Shown here: one piece after another, positions 15,352-24,271 of the stretch
How positions within the stretch are numbered: position 1 is the first letter of the stretch
Layout: every line of letters starts with the position of its first letter
Source of the DNA: JAKQEM01 sp964391185
GTDB taxonomy: Bacteria > Patescibacteriota > Gracilibacteria > Peribacterales > Peribacteraceae
Direction of reading: 5' to 3'
Length of the DNA: 64,000 bases
Assembly: GCA_964391185.1 (NCBI GenBank)
Contig: CAYMIX010000007.1
Location: 20,438-84,437 of the forward strand
Made by a program: the position numbers and the translations under genes
Notes under the pieces: model-generated
Seen by the model: the letters and a program-made list of their open reading frames with translations, nothing else
Databases searched by the model: none
Told to the model about the DNA's origin: nothing

Positions 15352-17073
15352 TTATCCCTCGAACAATGTTCCTCTCACAACTGGCTGTTCGAATGGCAAC
15401 CATGTGAAGGTGGTTTCGCCATCAGTCCATGTCACATCACCCGCCAAGGATGGAGTGCCAGGATCATTGAGGGTCAACCGCAACGACTTGTTACCAGCGC
15501 CACCTGGGACATTCACGTCACCGTAGATGCGAATCACGCGTTCGGTATCCACCGTTCCGATACTTGCTGGGATAGAAGAACACGTCACCACTCCGGATGA
15601 AACCGTACAGTCAGATTCTTCCGATGAACCTTCAGTACGAACGTTTACATTGGAGAGTGTGATGCCACCAGCCTGTTCGATATCAAAGGCGAGTGAGAGC
15701 AAGCGGACATCTTTGCTGGATTCCGGTGCGCGAGCGTTGAAGCGGAATTGTCCAAGCAAACGTTCCGTACCCGTTGTGAGTACACCTGTTGCATTGCCTG
15801 TGCTCGTGACACTCGTGATAACACCGAATGCAGTTTGCGAAGCTGGGAAATCATCAGAAGATGTCGTGGTGTAATCATCATTGCTCCATACACCAGTACC
15901 TTCCAAGGAGATGCTTGTGACTTCGATATTTTCACCACTCTGTCCGCCTTGGGCATCGGACTTTGTGCGAGCGCGAACGTACATAGCGCGGTCAGCACGG
16001 TATGGCAGGTAGAAACGTTCGGATGGAATATTGGCTGTGAATGTTGAAGCAGATCCACCACCGTTCGCTGTACCAAGGAGCTGACCATCAGAGTTGTAGA
16101 TCAAGATGGAGCTGACAGATTCCGCATCTGCGCCAAGGTTAACGCTCACCTGAGACACTTCCACAGGTTCGCCGTTGCTGAAGAATTTTACGGCAGCGAG
16201 GATGGGAGACGTTTCCCCAAGAACAATGAAATTGCTCCGCACATCGTCATCTGTCAGAGGATCGAATGTGCCGGATCCACGTTCACTCATCCAAGAGGAA
16301 GACATGGAGGAGAAACGGCGGCTACTTGAGCTACTCACCGATGAACGGGAAGAAGGCATTCGCGAAGAAGAGCCTCGGTCATCGTCATCCATTTCTGCTT
16401 CGCGCAGTGCATCAAGTTCGCCCTCACTTTCTGCAACGAATGCGATGGTGAGGCGGGACATTTCACCGCGGGTGATTGTGTCGCCTGCGGACAATCCATC
16501 GACGGAGACGCCGAGATCATCAGCGGCTTTGATAAACGGTACGTACCAATCTGCGCCTTCTTCGTCACCGTTAATAGGTAATGCGTAGATTTTCGCGAGG
16601 ACTTTTACAGCCTCTTCGTATTGGACATCGCGTGTTGGTTCGAATCTCCACATGGATGCCTCGATACCAGCTCGGGCATTACCACGGACGATACCAAGGG
16701 CTTTTGCGCGGCAGACGTCTTCTGTAAACCAGTCTGATGTTTGTATATCTGGAAAACAGTTCGTGTTAACAGTGCCGTTGTCACTCGTGAGACGCATGAC
16801 GATGGTCATAAATTCCGCACGGTTGAGACGGCGGTCTGGACGGAACGTTCCATCGTCATTGCCGCGAATCACGCCGATGCGTGTGAGGGCGCTTACGGCC
16901 ACGTTTACCGAATGATCGTCAAACGGTGCGTCGTCGTAGCGATCCAGATCAAGATCATCGAACATGAACCGGGACGAACGACGAACAGAACTGTTGGAAG
17001 TTGTCTGTGCCAGTGTTGTCAAAGGCATGACAACCGTAAGCAAGGCCGATAGGGAAAGGATGAGAGTATTCAT
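15352..17073 (-). CDS. SLH-domain surface protein
   Basis: Secreted cell-surface protein, 573 residues from the ATG at 17073. Signal peptide MNTLILSLSALLTVVMPLTTLAQ. Residues about 35-210 contain S-layer homology repeats (ALTRIGVIRGNDDGTFRPDR, LNRAEFMTIVMRL, then AKALGIVRGNARAG), which normally bind a cell-wall polysaccharide. A Ser/Arg-rich linker (about 230-260) leads to two beta-rich domains with Ser/Thr/Gly composition and a CTVSSGVVTCS pair that could form a disulfide. No sortase signal or C-terminal membrane helix. TACACT (17085-17080) lies exactly 6 bases before the ATG, so the transcript is probably leaderless; that also favours this start over 17124. Confidence 0.88.
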   Translation of the reverse strand: MNTLILSLSALLTVVMPLTTLAQTTSNSSVRRSSRFMFDDLDLDRYDDAPFDDHSVNVAVSALTRIGVIRGNDDGTFRPDRRLNRAEFMTIVMRLTSDNGTVNTNCFPDIQTSDWFTEDVCRAKALGIVRGNARAGIEASMWRFEPTRDVQYEEAVKVLAKIYALPINGDEEGADWYVPFIKAADDLGVSVDGLSAGDTITRGEMSRLTIAFVAESEGELDALREAEMDDDDRGSSSRMPSSRSSVSSSSSRRFSSMSSSWMSERGSGTFDPLTDDDVRSNFIVLGETSPILAAVKFFSNGEPVEVSQVSVNLGADAESVSSILIYNSDGQLLGTANGGGSASTFTANIPSERFYLPYRADRAMYVRARTKSDAQGGQSGENIEVTSISLEGTGVWSNDDYTTTSSDDFPASQTAFGVITSVTSTGNATGVLTTGTERLLGQFRFNARAPESSKDVRLLSLAFDIEQAGGITLSNVNVRTEGSSEESDCTVSSGVVTCSSIPASIGTVDTERVIRIYGDVNVPGGAGNKSLRLTLNDPGTPSLAGDVTWTDGETTFTWLPFEQPVVRGTLFEG

Positions 17074-17140
17074 ACAAATAGTGTAGCCGATCTCTAAGCC
17101 AAAACATGACAGCAGCGTGAACACGGATTATGCTCACCGT

Positions 17141-17947
17141 ATGCCGACTTTTGCCGAGCAAATCACAGATTTTTGCCAGAAAGCGGGCCTACGCATGAAT
17201 ACAGACCTCGGCCAACACTTTCTGATTGATGAAAATATCCTTGAAGCAATCATCACTGCGGCAAATATCCAAAAGAGCGATACGATCGTTGAAATCGGAG
17301 CGGGAATAGGGATCCTCACGAAAGAATTGATCGCAAAAGCAGATTCTGTCACAACGATTGAGGTTGATAAGCGTTTGCTGCCGATTTTACAACGTTATAT
17401 CGGTGACACATCAAAACTTGCTGTCATTAATGACAATGCCTTGAACGTCCCCTTTCCGACAGAGCCATACAAAATCGTCGCAAATATCCCCTATCACATC
17501 ACATCCCCTCTTCTGCGGCACGCATTCCTGGAAGGCACACGCTCACCGACATCACTGACACTTTTGATCCAACGTGAAGTCGCAGAAAAAATCGCCGATG
17601 AAAACGACCGCAGTATGCTCACCATTATTGTCGGACTCTTCGGCAAGCCACGCATTGTCTGTATGGTTCCGCCACATTGTTTCTTGCCTCCCCCTAAAGT
17701 AGATTCCGCCGTGCTGCACATCGATTGTTTCGATAAACCTCTGACCGATCCCGAAACAATGGACCGCGTGTTCACGCTCACGAAACATGCTTTCAGTCAG
17801 AAGCGGAAAATGCTCCGCAACACTATTTCTGATGTGCCAGGTGGTGATGAAGCAATGGAAAAATCCGGCATCGACCGCACGCGAAGGCCGCAAACTCTGA
17901 CGATAGAAGAGTGGATTACGCTCGCAAAACATATGAAAGCGGCATAA
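17141..17947 (+). CDS. ksgA: 16S rRNA dimethyladenosine transferase
   Basis: RsmA/KsgA dimethylates the two adjacent adenosines in helix 45 of 16S rRNA during 30S assembly. 268 residues. Conserved pieces: LGQHFLIDENILEAI, the SAM motif VEIGAGIGILTKEL, and the catalytic motif NIPYHITSPLL, where H replaces the more usual N. The C-terminal helical domain is complete. The start MPTFAEQITDF is preferred over an ATG 24 bases upstream because TATGCT (17129-17134) is exactly 6 bases before it, implying a leaderless mRNA; the upstream ATG would precede that -10 box. Confidence 0.95.
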   Translation: MPTFAEQITDFCQKAGLRMNTDLGQHFLIDENILEAIITAANIQKSDTIVEIGAGIGILTKELIAKADSVTTIEVDKRLLPILQRYIGDTSKLAVINDNALNVPFPTEPYKIVANIPYHITSPLLRHAFLEGTRSPTSLTLLIQREVAEKIADENDRSMLTIIVGLFGKPRIVCMVPPHCFLPPPKVDSAVLHIDCFDKPLTDPETMDRVFTLTKHAFSQKRKMLRNTISDVPGGDEAMEKSGIDRTRRPQTLTIEEWITLAKHMKAA

Positions 17948-17948
17948 T

Positions 17949-17973
17949 GCTTTAGTGCACTAAAGAGCTAAAA
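17949..17973. repeat. CTTTAGTGCACTAAAG palindrome, copy 2
   Basis: Same 24-base string GCTTTAGTGCACTAAAGAGC plus TAAA as at 2691, immediately after the ksgA stop. Confidence 0.8.
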
Positions 17974-18011
17974 CTTGCGCCGGATTTTCCCACGTATTAG
18001 GATCGTTTTTC

Positions 18012-18293
18012 ATGGCGATAAAGAAACGAACCACTGGCTCGCGACGTATGACTGCGCGAAAGGCATTAAGCATTTCACTACAGGAAATTGCGGATGCGCA
18101 GCGAGAAATTCTCACTGAAATGAGAGCAGGATTTAGAGATCTAGCTCAAACATTGGGTGGCCGCATCGATGCTCTTGATTCAGAATTAAAGAGTTTCCGA
18201 AAGGAAACAAGACATAACTTTGCGACATTCATTGTGAATCATGATGCCTTGGAAAAACGCGTGAGCCATCTTGAAGACAAAGTTGGCGTCTAA
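18012..18293 (+). CDS. Small coiled-coil protein (93 aa)
   Basis: Hypothetical. Basic N-terminus (MAIKKRTTGSRRMTARKA) followed by an almost continuous amphipathic helix with heptad pattern (ALSISLQEIADAQREILTEM, then LGGRIDALDSELKSFRKETR, then LEKRVSHLEDKVGV). Likely an oligomeric coiled coil. TAGGAT lies 8 bases before the ATG and no ribosome site is visible. It sits between ksgA and comEC; no functional link is evident. Confidence 0.65.
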   Translation: MAIKKRTTGSRRMTARKALSISLQEIADAQREILTEMRAGFRDLAQTLGGRIDALDSELKSFRKETRHNFATFIVNHDALEKRVSHLEDKVGV

Positions 18294-18328
18294 CTGCTTC
18301 AGCGCTTTAGTGCACGAACGCACTGCCC

Positions 18329-19810
18329 ATGCTTATTTTGCCGTATGCCTTCACCGGCTCATTTGTCGTAACGATTTTCTTCCTGCAATGGTGGCAGGAA
18401 TCTGCATATCCATGGTGGATTTGGATGGCCCTGGCAACGATCGCGTGCGCATCACTTTTCTTGAAGAACTATCGATCAGTAGTACTCGTGGGAATCGCAG
18501 CGATTGCTCTCGGATTCTGTACCGTCGCCCGGTCGGTGCATGTGCCTGATGATTCTTCGATCGAACGGTTCGCTCCTGCGAAAAATGCTACGCTAACAGG
18601 CGTTATCATCAAACAACCTGATGATCGTCAGACAAAGATGGATTACCTGCTGCGAGTTCAAACGATTCAGGCGACACTCACAGGTGCAATCGTCCCCGCT
18701 CATGGACATATTCTGATAACCGATAAAAGTTTATCGTGCCGATTTGGGCCAGGAGACATCGTGATGATTCGCGGAAACCTCAAACTTCCCTTCGGCGATA
18801 ATGAAAGCTCATACAAAAACTACCTCGCACTCTCCAGCGTCTATGCGACGTTCGAAGTGCGCAGTTGCGCCGTGACCGGTTTCGACCATCACTTCGCTAT
18901 TCTCCGAACGCTCTGGAAGCTCCGTAGCGCGTTCGAAGAGCGCATCACGCTGATTTACCCTGAGCCGACGGGATCGCTTCTTGCAGGGCTATTAACGGGT
19001 TCTCGCAGCGGTCTCCCGCAACGTATTCACGATGCATTTCGTCGAACAGGACTTTCACACATCGTTGCGATTTCAGGGTCGAACATCACCATCATTCTGG
19101 GGATCATGACACACATGCTCTTTTTCTTGCCGAAGCGCTACAAATTAATCCCCAGTGTCATCGGTATTGCACTCTTCACGTTGTTTGTCGGAGGAAGCGC
19201 ATCAGTTGTGCGCGCCGCGATCATGGGAAGTATCGGGCTGCTCGCCGTGACAGGAGGTCGCTTACCGCACGCCCGGCTTGCGACGTTATGGACGGCATTC
19301 TTCATGCTGCTGTGGAACCCCTTGCAGCTCTGGTACGACGCAGGGTTTCAGCTTTCGTTCTTAGCGGTGATCGGACTCATCGAACTCCAGCCTATCCTCA
19401 CCAAACTCTGTGAACGTGTTCCAGAATTCGGCGGTATCCGCGAAGCATTGCTTACCACCATTGCCGCTCAATGCACCACAACCGCATGGTCCGCGTATGC
19501 CTTCGGACAGTTCTCATTGATTGCTCCGATCGCCAACATTCTGACGACGCCATTCATTCCGCTCGCGATGCTGTTTGGATTTATCGGATCAATTATTGGA
19601 TGGGTTGTTCCGATCCTTGGAAAACTCATTGGATTCCCTGCATTTTTGATTCTCACCTACATCATTCGCACTGCAGAAACTCTGGCAAAAGTTCCGTATG
19701 CCGCTGCGGAATTAGATGATGTGAGTCCGTGGATTATTGTTGTGTATTACGGTGGGTTGATAGTGTTTGTGCAGCTTTGGAAGCGTCATGGTTCGTCGAG
19801 CTCACCATGA
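18329..19810 (+). CDS. comEC: ComEC/Rec2-type DNA uptake channel
   Basis: Polytopic membrane protein of natural competence. Layout: N-terminal membrane helices (to about 70), the soluble OB-like DUF4131 region (residues about 90-185), then the Competence domain with LLAGLLTGSRSGLPQRIHDA, FRRTGLSHIVAISGSNITI and GGSASVVRAAIMG. About nine membrane helices follow. At 493 residues it lacks the C-terminal metallo-beta-lactamase domain found in many ComEC proteins. The last residues (RHGSSSSP) and the stop codon come from a REP-like repeat at 19786-19812, so the original C-terminus may have been altered. A half copy of the CTTTAGTGCAC palindrome lies 14 bases upstream of the ATG. Confidence 0.9.
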   Translation: MLILPYAFTGSFVVTIFFLQWWQESAYPWWIWMALATIACASLFLKNYRSVVLVGIAAIALGFCTVARSVHVPDDSSIERFAPAKNATLTGVIIKQPDDRQTKMDYLLRVQTIQATLTGAIVPAHGHILITDKSLSCRFGPGDIVMIRGNLKLPFGDNESSYKNYLALSSVYATFEVRSCAVTGFDHHFAILRTLWKLRSAFEERITLIYPEPTGSLLAGLLTGSRSGLPQRIHDAFRRTGLSHIVAISGSNITIILGIMTHMLFFLPKRYKLIPSVIGIALFTLFVGGSASVVRAAIMGSIGLLAVTGGRLPHARLATLWTAFFMLLWNPLQLWYDAGFQLSFLAVIGLIELQPILTKLCERVPEFGGIREALLTTIAAQCTTTAWSAYAFGQFSLIAPIANILTTPFIPLAMLFGFIGSIIGWVVPILGKLIGFPAFLILTYIIRTAETLAKVPYAAAELDDVSPWIIVVYYGGLIVFVQLWKRHGSSSSP

Positions 19811-19850
19811 CATCTAAGCGTGTCACCCTGAGCTCGACGAAGGGCGACAC
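19786..19850. repeat. Two adjacent REP-like hairpins
   Basis: 19786-19812 reads GTCATGGTTCGTCGAGCTCACCATGAC split by its loop; 19819-19850 reads GTGTCACCCTGAGCTCGACG followed by AAGGGCGACAC. Each folds into a hairpin. The first supplies the comEC stop codon. Confidence 0.8.
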
Positions 19851-19852
19851 AG

Positions 19853-20386
19853 CTACCACTGATACAGCCACACCGACACCTCCCCACCCAACCGTGGAAC
19901 ACGAATTTCCTTGAGCGCTTTTCGACCATGAAACCCAAACGTGTGTGTGACGACATAGGTGCCAGGGCTCAGTTCCCGATCAAACCGTTCCTGCAGCTCT
20001 TTCATGATTCCGGGAAACAGATACAGAAAAATCACATCGGCATCCTTGATATTCATTGCTCGAAATGACTGTAGCCGGACCCGAACACCGTCACGTTTGA
20101 TCATCGATCGTAGCCTGCCCATCAGCCAAATCGTCGGAACTATTTCACAACCATCCACGCTTACATCGGGATGGCGCTGCTTGATGCGTCCAAGCAATCG
20201 ACCATCGCCCGCACCTAGATCCACCACATGCTCTCGCCCTTTCCACGGAACCATATCAATCATCGCATCAGCAATGTGCAGTGGTGTCGGCACCGACGGA
20301 ACGCCCACCACCATCAGAAAAATACCCGTCACCACCACGAAGGTAGTGACGAGTACTAATCCAACAATGATCGCATTGATAAACAT
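19853..20386 (-). CDS. Membrane-anchored SAM methyltransferase, FAM173/ATPSCKMT-like
   Basis: Class I SAM-dependent methyltransferase. One N-terminal membrane helix (residues about 3-27) is followed by GVPSVPTPLHIADAMIDMV and the SAM motif VVDLGAGDGRLL. That order, a membrane anchor, a VPxVPT phrase and then a DLGxGDGR motif, matches the FAM173 lysine methyltransferase family known from mitochondria (ATP synthase c-subunit methyltransferase). The target here is unknown; the family match is my recognition from pattern, not from a search. The start overlaps closely with the end of doxX (1 base between), indicating translational coupling. Confidence 0.8.
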   Translation of the reverse strand: MFINAIIVGLVLVTTFVVVTGIFLMVVGVPSVPTPLHIADAMIDMVPWKGREHVVDLGAGDGRLLGRIKQRHPDVSVDGCEIVPTIWLMGRLRSMIKRDGVRVRLQSFRAMNIKDADVIFLYLFPGIMKELQERFDRELSPGTYVVTHTFGFHGRKALKEIRVPRLGGEVSVWLYQW

Positions 20387-20387
20387 C

Positions 20388-20783
20388 TTATTTCTTCATC
20401 ATTCCATCCACTGCATATTTCCCAGCACCCATCACCATAAGAACAATCGCGCCTGCAAGCAGAACGAGATCGAATTCCCAACCCATTCCACCCTGTGGAG
20501 CGAACGTACCGGTAACGTTGAATGGAGCCTGACCGAAGCCCGTCATCTTCATATAGATGGCACCGACCATGATGATGGCGAGACCAAGCGAAGCGAGCTG
20601 TGTGAGAGCGCCGAGAACCAAGGCAATTCCTCCAAGTGGTTCGGCAATTTTAAGGATTGTCATCATCGTGTTTGGAGCTTCCATGCCCCACTTGGCCCAA
20701 CCATGGTAGATAAAAACAGCACCAAGAGCGAGGCGCAACAGGAGAAGTGCACAGTCATTGTGCTTTTGTAGACGAAACATCAT
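20388..20783 (-). CDS. DoxX family membrane protein
   Basis: Four-helix membrane protein of the DoxX family (131 residues). Diagnostic N-terminus LLLLRLALGAVFIYHGWAKW, then ILKIAEPLGGIALVLGALTQLASLGLAIIM and a C-terminal helix (DLVLLAGAIVLMVMGAGKYA). Family members are linked to redox and sulfur metabolism or detoxification; the exact reaction here is unknown. It forms an operon with the methyltransferase downstream. Confidence 0.9.
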   Translation of the reverse strand: MMFRLQKHNDCALLLLRLALGAVFIYHGWAKWGMEAPNTMMTILKIAEPLGGIALVLGALTQLASLGLAIIMVGAIYMKMTGFGQAPFNVTGTFAPQGGMGWEFDLVLLAGAIVLMVMGAGKYAVDGMMKK

Positions 20784-20858
20784 ACGAACAACGGGAAGTA
20801 AATAAAATTACCCCGTAATGCTACCACAAACAGCAAGCAAGCGGTCTTGCGGGCATTA

Positions 20859-22244
20859 TCAAACTATTTTCCCGGTCTCAATCACCTTCTTGTACCAATA
20901 GTAACTATCCTTTGGGATACGTTCGAGCGTTTCGCGATCAACGTGCACAATGCCAAAGTTCGAACCTGGCTTAAATGAGATTTCCCATTCGTAATTATCC
21001 ATGAGGGACCACAAGAAAAATCCTTTGAGTGGCACTCCAGCCAAAATGGCTTTCTGCATCTGCTTCATGTGTTCACGGAAAAAGTAGATGCGGAAGTCGT
21101 CATGAACTTTTCCATCAGGAGAAATGCGATCATCCCAACACGCACCACTTTCAGAGATACACATGTTCTTTAGCCCAAATGGAGTATAGCGATAATGCAA
21201 TTCTCTTAGCATATCGTACAAACCTTCAGGATATGTTGGCTGCACATAGACTGGCCAACCGAGGCCATTCTTCACACCTTGGGAGTATTGAATTTCCCTA
21301 AATCCTAACTCCGCGGATGGATCTGCCTGGATAGTCATGCCGCGATAAAAGTTCAATCCAAAAGAATCCAGTGCATTACCCACCTGTATAGTTTCCAAAT
21401 CTCCTGGCTGAATATCTGGCCAAATATTGTTGAATTTCGCCTGCAAGCTCTGCGGGTATCGTCCTAAGAACAATGGTTCCAAGAAGATACCAGTTTGATA
21501 TTCTTCAGCGATTGTTCGTGCATATATATCCTCTGGGCTCGTTGTTAGTGCATAAAAAGGACGCGAGTTATACACAGTACCAATGCGCGCCGAAGGATTC
21601 TTCTCTTTCATTGCTCGCAATGTTTTACCTTGAGCCAGCATTGCATTGTGCACTGCCTGTAATCCCCCACGAAGGTCTCGCTCTCCCGGCGCGTGCTCTC
21701 CAAGATGATACGAAAGCAGAGTGAATTGGAACGGTTCATTCAAAATAAAATATTCATCGATAAGATCACCAAGCTGTTCTTGAACCACGAGCGCAAAACG
21801 CACAAAGTAATCGACGATATCACGATTTTTCCAACCGCCTTTTTCTGAAAGGTACATCGGCAAATCCCAGTGATAGAGGGTTGCATGAATAGAAAATCCT
21901 TCCTGTTTTAAATAGGTGAAATATTCACGATACCATGCGACTGCTTTTTCATTCACCGATCCATCCACGCGCAACATACGAAACAACGACACAGACGTGC
22001 GATAGTGGTGAACACTCAATCCCTTCATGATCTCAGCATCCGTTTTCCAACGATGAAAACGATCGATACCTCGCAATGGTGGTTCATTGTTAAACACATG
22101 ACCAGTCTGTGCAAAGTGCGTCCAAACAGTAGGAGCCGATCCCTCGTTATCCAGACAATTTTGTTCACCGATCACCTGCAAATCTGCATCGGCAACACCG
22201 AAGAAAAAATCTTTCGGGAAGGTAGCATCTCTCAGTTGTTCCAT
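20859..22244 (-). CDS. Glycoside hydrolase family 1 beta-glucosidase
   Basis: GH1 retaining beta-glycosidase of 461 residues, cytoplasmic (no signal peptide). Starts MEQLRDATFPKDFFFGVADA, the usual GH1 opening. The acid/base glutamate is in FILNEPFQF and the nucleophile in CISESGACWDD (classical form TENG). C-terminal SLMDNYEWEISFKPGSNFGI is the typical aglycone-site region. TACAGT (22256-22251) lies exactly 6 bases before the ATG, which fixes this start over the TTG at 22280 and implies a leaderless mRNA. Sugar preference (glucoside, galactoside or phospho-sugar) cannot be read from sequence alone. Neighbouring GH15 suggests glycan breakdown. Confidence 0.93.
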   Translation of the reverse strand: MEQLRDATFPKDFFFGVADADLQVIGEQNCLDNEGSAPTVWTHFAQTGHVFNNEPPLRGIDRFHRWKTDAEIMKGLSVHHYRTSVSLFRMLRVDGSVNEKAVAWYREYFTYLKQEGFSIHATLYHWDLPMYLSEKGGWKNRDIVDYFVRFALVVQEQLGDLIDEYFILNEPFQFTLLSYHLGEHAPGERDLRGGLQAVHNAMLAQGKTLRAMKEKNPSARIGTVYNSRPFYALTTSPEDIYARTIAEEYQTGIFLEPLFLGRYPQSLQAKFNNIWPDIQPGDLETIQVGNALDSFGLNFYRGMTIQADPSAELGFREIQYSQGVKNGLGWPVYVQPTYPEGLYDMLRELHYRYTPFGLKNMCISESGACWDDRISPDGKVHDDFRIYFFREHMKQMQKAILAGVPLKGFFLWSLMDNYEWEISFKPGSNFGIVHVDRETLERIPKDSYYWYKKVIETGKIV

Positions 22245-22290
22245 GATCGTACTGTAAGGAAGGAGTTGTGAAGTGTACAACGGCTAATCG

Positions 22291-24120
22291 TCATTCAGCT
22301 GCATCTGCTTGCATAACGGGCACAAAGCGCTCACGTCGATGACTGCCATTTGAGGTGCCATTACTCGTATGACCATTCGAAGGTTTTACTGGTGACTCCG
22401 ACTTGATGACACGTGGGAACTGCAAGTCTGGAGAAGCATGCCCATTCCTTCGGTATGTAGGTGAAGGAATGAATTGTTGTACTGGGTACTTTCCTTCGCG
22501 AATGAGCTTCTCTACCTCATCAACCACTGCTGGGTGTGCATTCAGAACATCAGAGAAGAATCGCATTTGATCGCGGATCTCAGTATTCAGGTGCTGGTAG
22601 AATACTTCGAAGTCAAAATCTGCAAGCTTGGTACGAACGGAGTTATAAACTTCTTTATAACGATCCATAAGTCTCTGGATGTGCGTAACATCTCCACTCC
22701 TCTCTTTAAGTTCAGCCAATTTCATATCGCACATATCTGCGATAGATTTTATTTGATCGTAGACTCGCTGCGCGAAATCGCGTGGCACCTCATAGGAATC
22801 TTCGACGACATCCATTTGTGCACGTCCATCAGTAGGATTAATACCCAAACGCTCTGCAGACTGTAGTGCCGCGACGTTTCCAACGAGCGAAGCGGTGGCT
22901 TGCTCGTGCAAATTTGGGCGATAACCCGAGCGTGCTCTGTTATGGAACACTTGCGCCTCAATACCACCCATATAGAGACAAAGTTCATCCTTTGCCTTGG
23001 AGATGATACCCATCAATACAGGAAGTAATTCGTTATCAGCACGGTAATGACCGGTGACTGTTTGCAATGGATTGGCACGCGAGATTGCATCACTGGAGAC
23101 AAACCACCATGGCGTAAGCGCCGTACGCTCATCAAATTGACGGGCCAAGGTTGCAGAGTCAACGTTCGTCTTGGAAAGCTGGAATGCAAATGGCTGACGT
23201 TCTCCAGAAATAACCGACTGCACAGGCACTTCTGTATTCGGGAATTCTCGCTGGAGGTTTGCAAGAGTGATTTTAATCGTGCGGAAATCAGGGTTCCCGA
23301 ATTTGTCAGATGTTGCTGCAAGGATTGTCGCTGCATCGGAGCCATGCATATCTGGAGTTCTATCATGGGAAACATCGAACTGTGCCAGGCGTGAAGCTGC
23401 TGCCTGATCAAGCGCTTCGTTCATCGTGTCACGCTCATGTTCAGTTGCTCGCAAGCCAGGATGTGTTTCGCGAATTTCTCCGACAGTCTTTCCTAAATAA
23501 TTAAAGAAGGCAATGATGGAATTTTGACGCCATTCGAACGCATCAGATGTAAGCATGTCATCCGGCAACAATAGTTGGCTATTCACGCGACGCGAAAATC
23601 CATGTGGCATGTGTGATTCTTTATGAATTCCATACGTATTAGGAAGAATTGTATCGTCATCCAGTGAAAGCGTCTTAATGCTTCCTTGAATACGACCAAG
23701 TGCCGCAAGGACAACATCTAATTTATTGCGCTGGCTCGCATACCCTGTTTCGGTCAACATCGCTTGGAGAGTTCTGCGCGAAATCCCTGTGCGAGCATGA
23801 ATAATTTCCTCCACTCTTGCCTGACCCTCTGGAGTAAGCACCATAACAGGTGTTGGATGCTGCACATTAGATGCATGCGAAAGATTGCGTGCGCGCAGAT
23901 CATTAATCGCAGGCCCCTTTGAAGCATCACCAATCAGCATAAAAGAATCATTTGCCAATCCATCTGCACTCAGTCTTTGTTGAACTGATCCAATCATGTC
24001 TGTCAGCACACCATCATTTTTCTCGTCTCCCCATCTATTAAGTGTGGGTGAAACGACTGCGTGTCCTAGGTTTTCAGGCGTTATAAAGGTTTCCTTCATT
24101 GATCCGCTTGGCATACACAA
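22291..24120 (-). CDS. Large hypothetical protein (up to 609 aa) beside the glycosidases
   Basis: Family not recognised. Soluble, no signal peptide. Noteworthy parts: TDMIGSVQQRLSADGLANDS, MLIGDASKGPAINDLRARNL, and an acidic TLSLDDDTILPNTYGI that resembles the DxD metal site of nucleotide-sugar glycosyltransferases. A later WWFVSSDAISRANPLQTVTG could be an acceptor region. The last 60 residues are low-complexity (NGHTSNGTSNGSHRRE). A glycosyltransferase is a possibility only. Starts at 24120 (TTG), 24114 (ATG) or 24099 (ATG) are all in frame with no ribosome site. A divergent promoter region separates it from the GH15 gene. Confidence 0.65.
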   Translation of the reverse strand: MCMPSGSMKETFITPENLGHAVVSPTLNRWGDEKNDGVLTDMIGSVQQRLSADGLANDSFMLIGDASKGPAINDLRARNLSHASNVQHPTPVMVLTPEGQARVEEIIHARTGISRRTLQAMLTETGYASQRNKLDVVLAALGRIQGSIKTLSLDDDTILPNTYGIHKESHMPHGFSRRVNSQLLLPDDMLTSDAFEWRQNSIIAFFNYLGKTVGEIRETHPGLRATEHERDTMNEALDQAAASRLAQFDVSHDRTPDMHGSDAATILAATSDKFGNPDFRTIKITLANLQREFPNTEVPVQSVISGERQPFAFQLSKTNVDSATLARQFDERTALTPWWFVSSDAISRANPLQTVTGHYRADNELLPVLMGIISKAKDELCLYMGGIEAQVFHNRARSGYRPNLHEQATASLVGNVAALQSAERLGINPTDGRAQMDVVEDSYEVPRDFAQRVYDQIKSIADMCDMKLAELKERSGDVTHIQRLMDRYKEVYNSVRTKLADFDFEVFYQHLNTEIRDQMRFFSDVLNAHPAVVDEVEKLIREGKYPVQQFIPSPTYRRNGHASPDLQFPRVIKSESPVKPSNGHTSNGTSNGSHRRERFVPVMQADAAE

Positions 24121-24171
24121 GGGGGTGAAAAGGGGTGGGGGTTTTCCCAGCAGGAATAAAGATCGTACGAG

Positions 24172-24263
24172 ACGATAATCATCGAATGAACATTTGTCAA
24201 ATATTTACTCAGGGTACTTATTTGACTTTTATATTAAAATATGTTATCTATTTTCTGTATAAT
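24172..24263. promoter_or_regulatory. Divergent promoters with inverted repeat
   Basis: Minus strand: TTGACA (24200-24195), 17-bp spacer, TATCGT, for the 24120 gene. Plus strand: TATAAT (24258-24263) 8 bases before the GH15 ATG, with a TTGACT at 24232 that is spaced 20 bp, longer than ideal. GTCAAATA (24196-24203) and TATTTGAC (24229-24236) form an exact inverted repeat overlapping both -35 boxes and could be an operator. Confidence 0.5.
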
Positions 24264-24271
24264 AAACTCCA

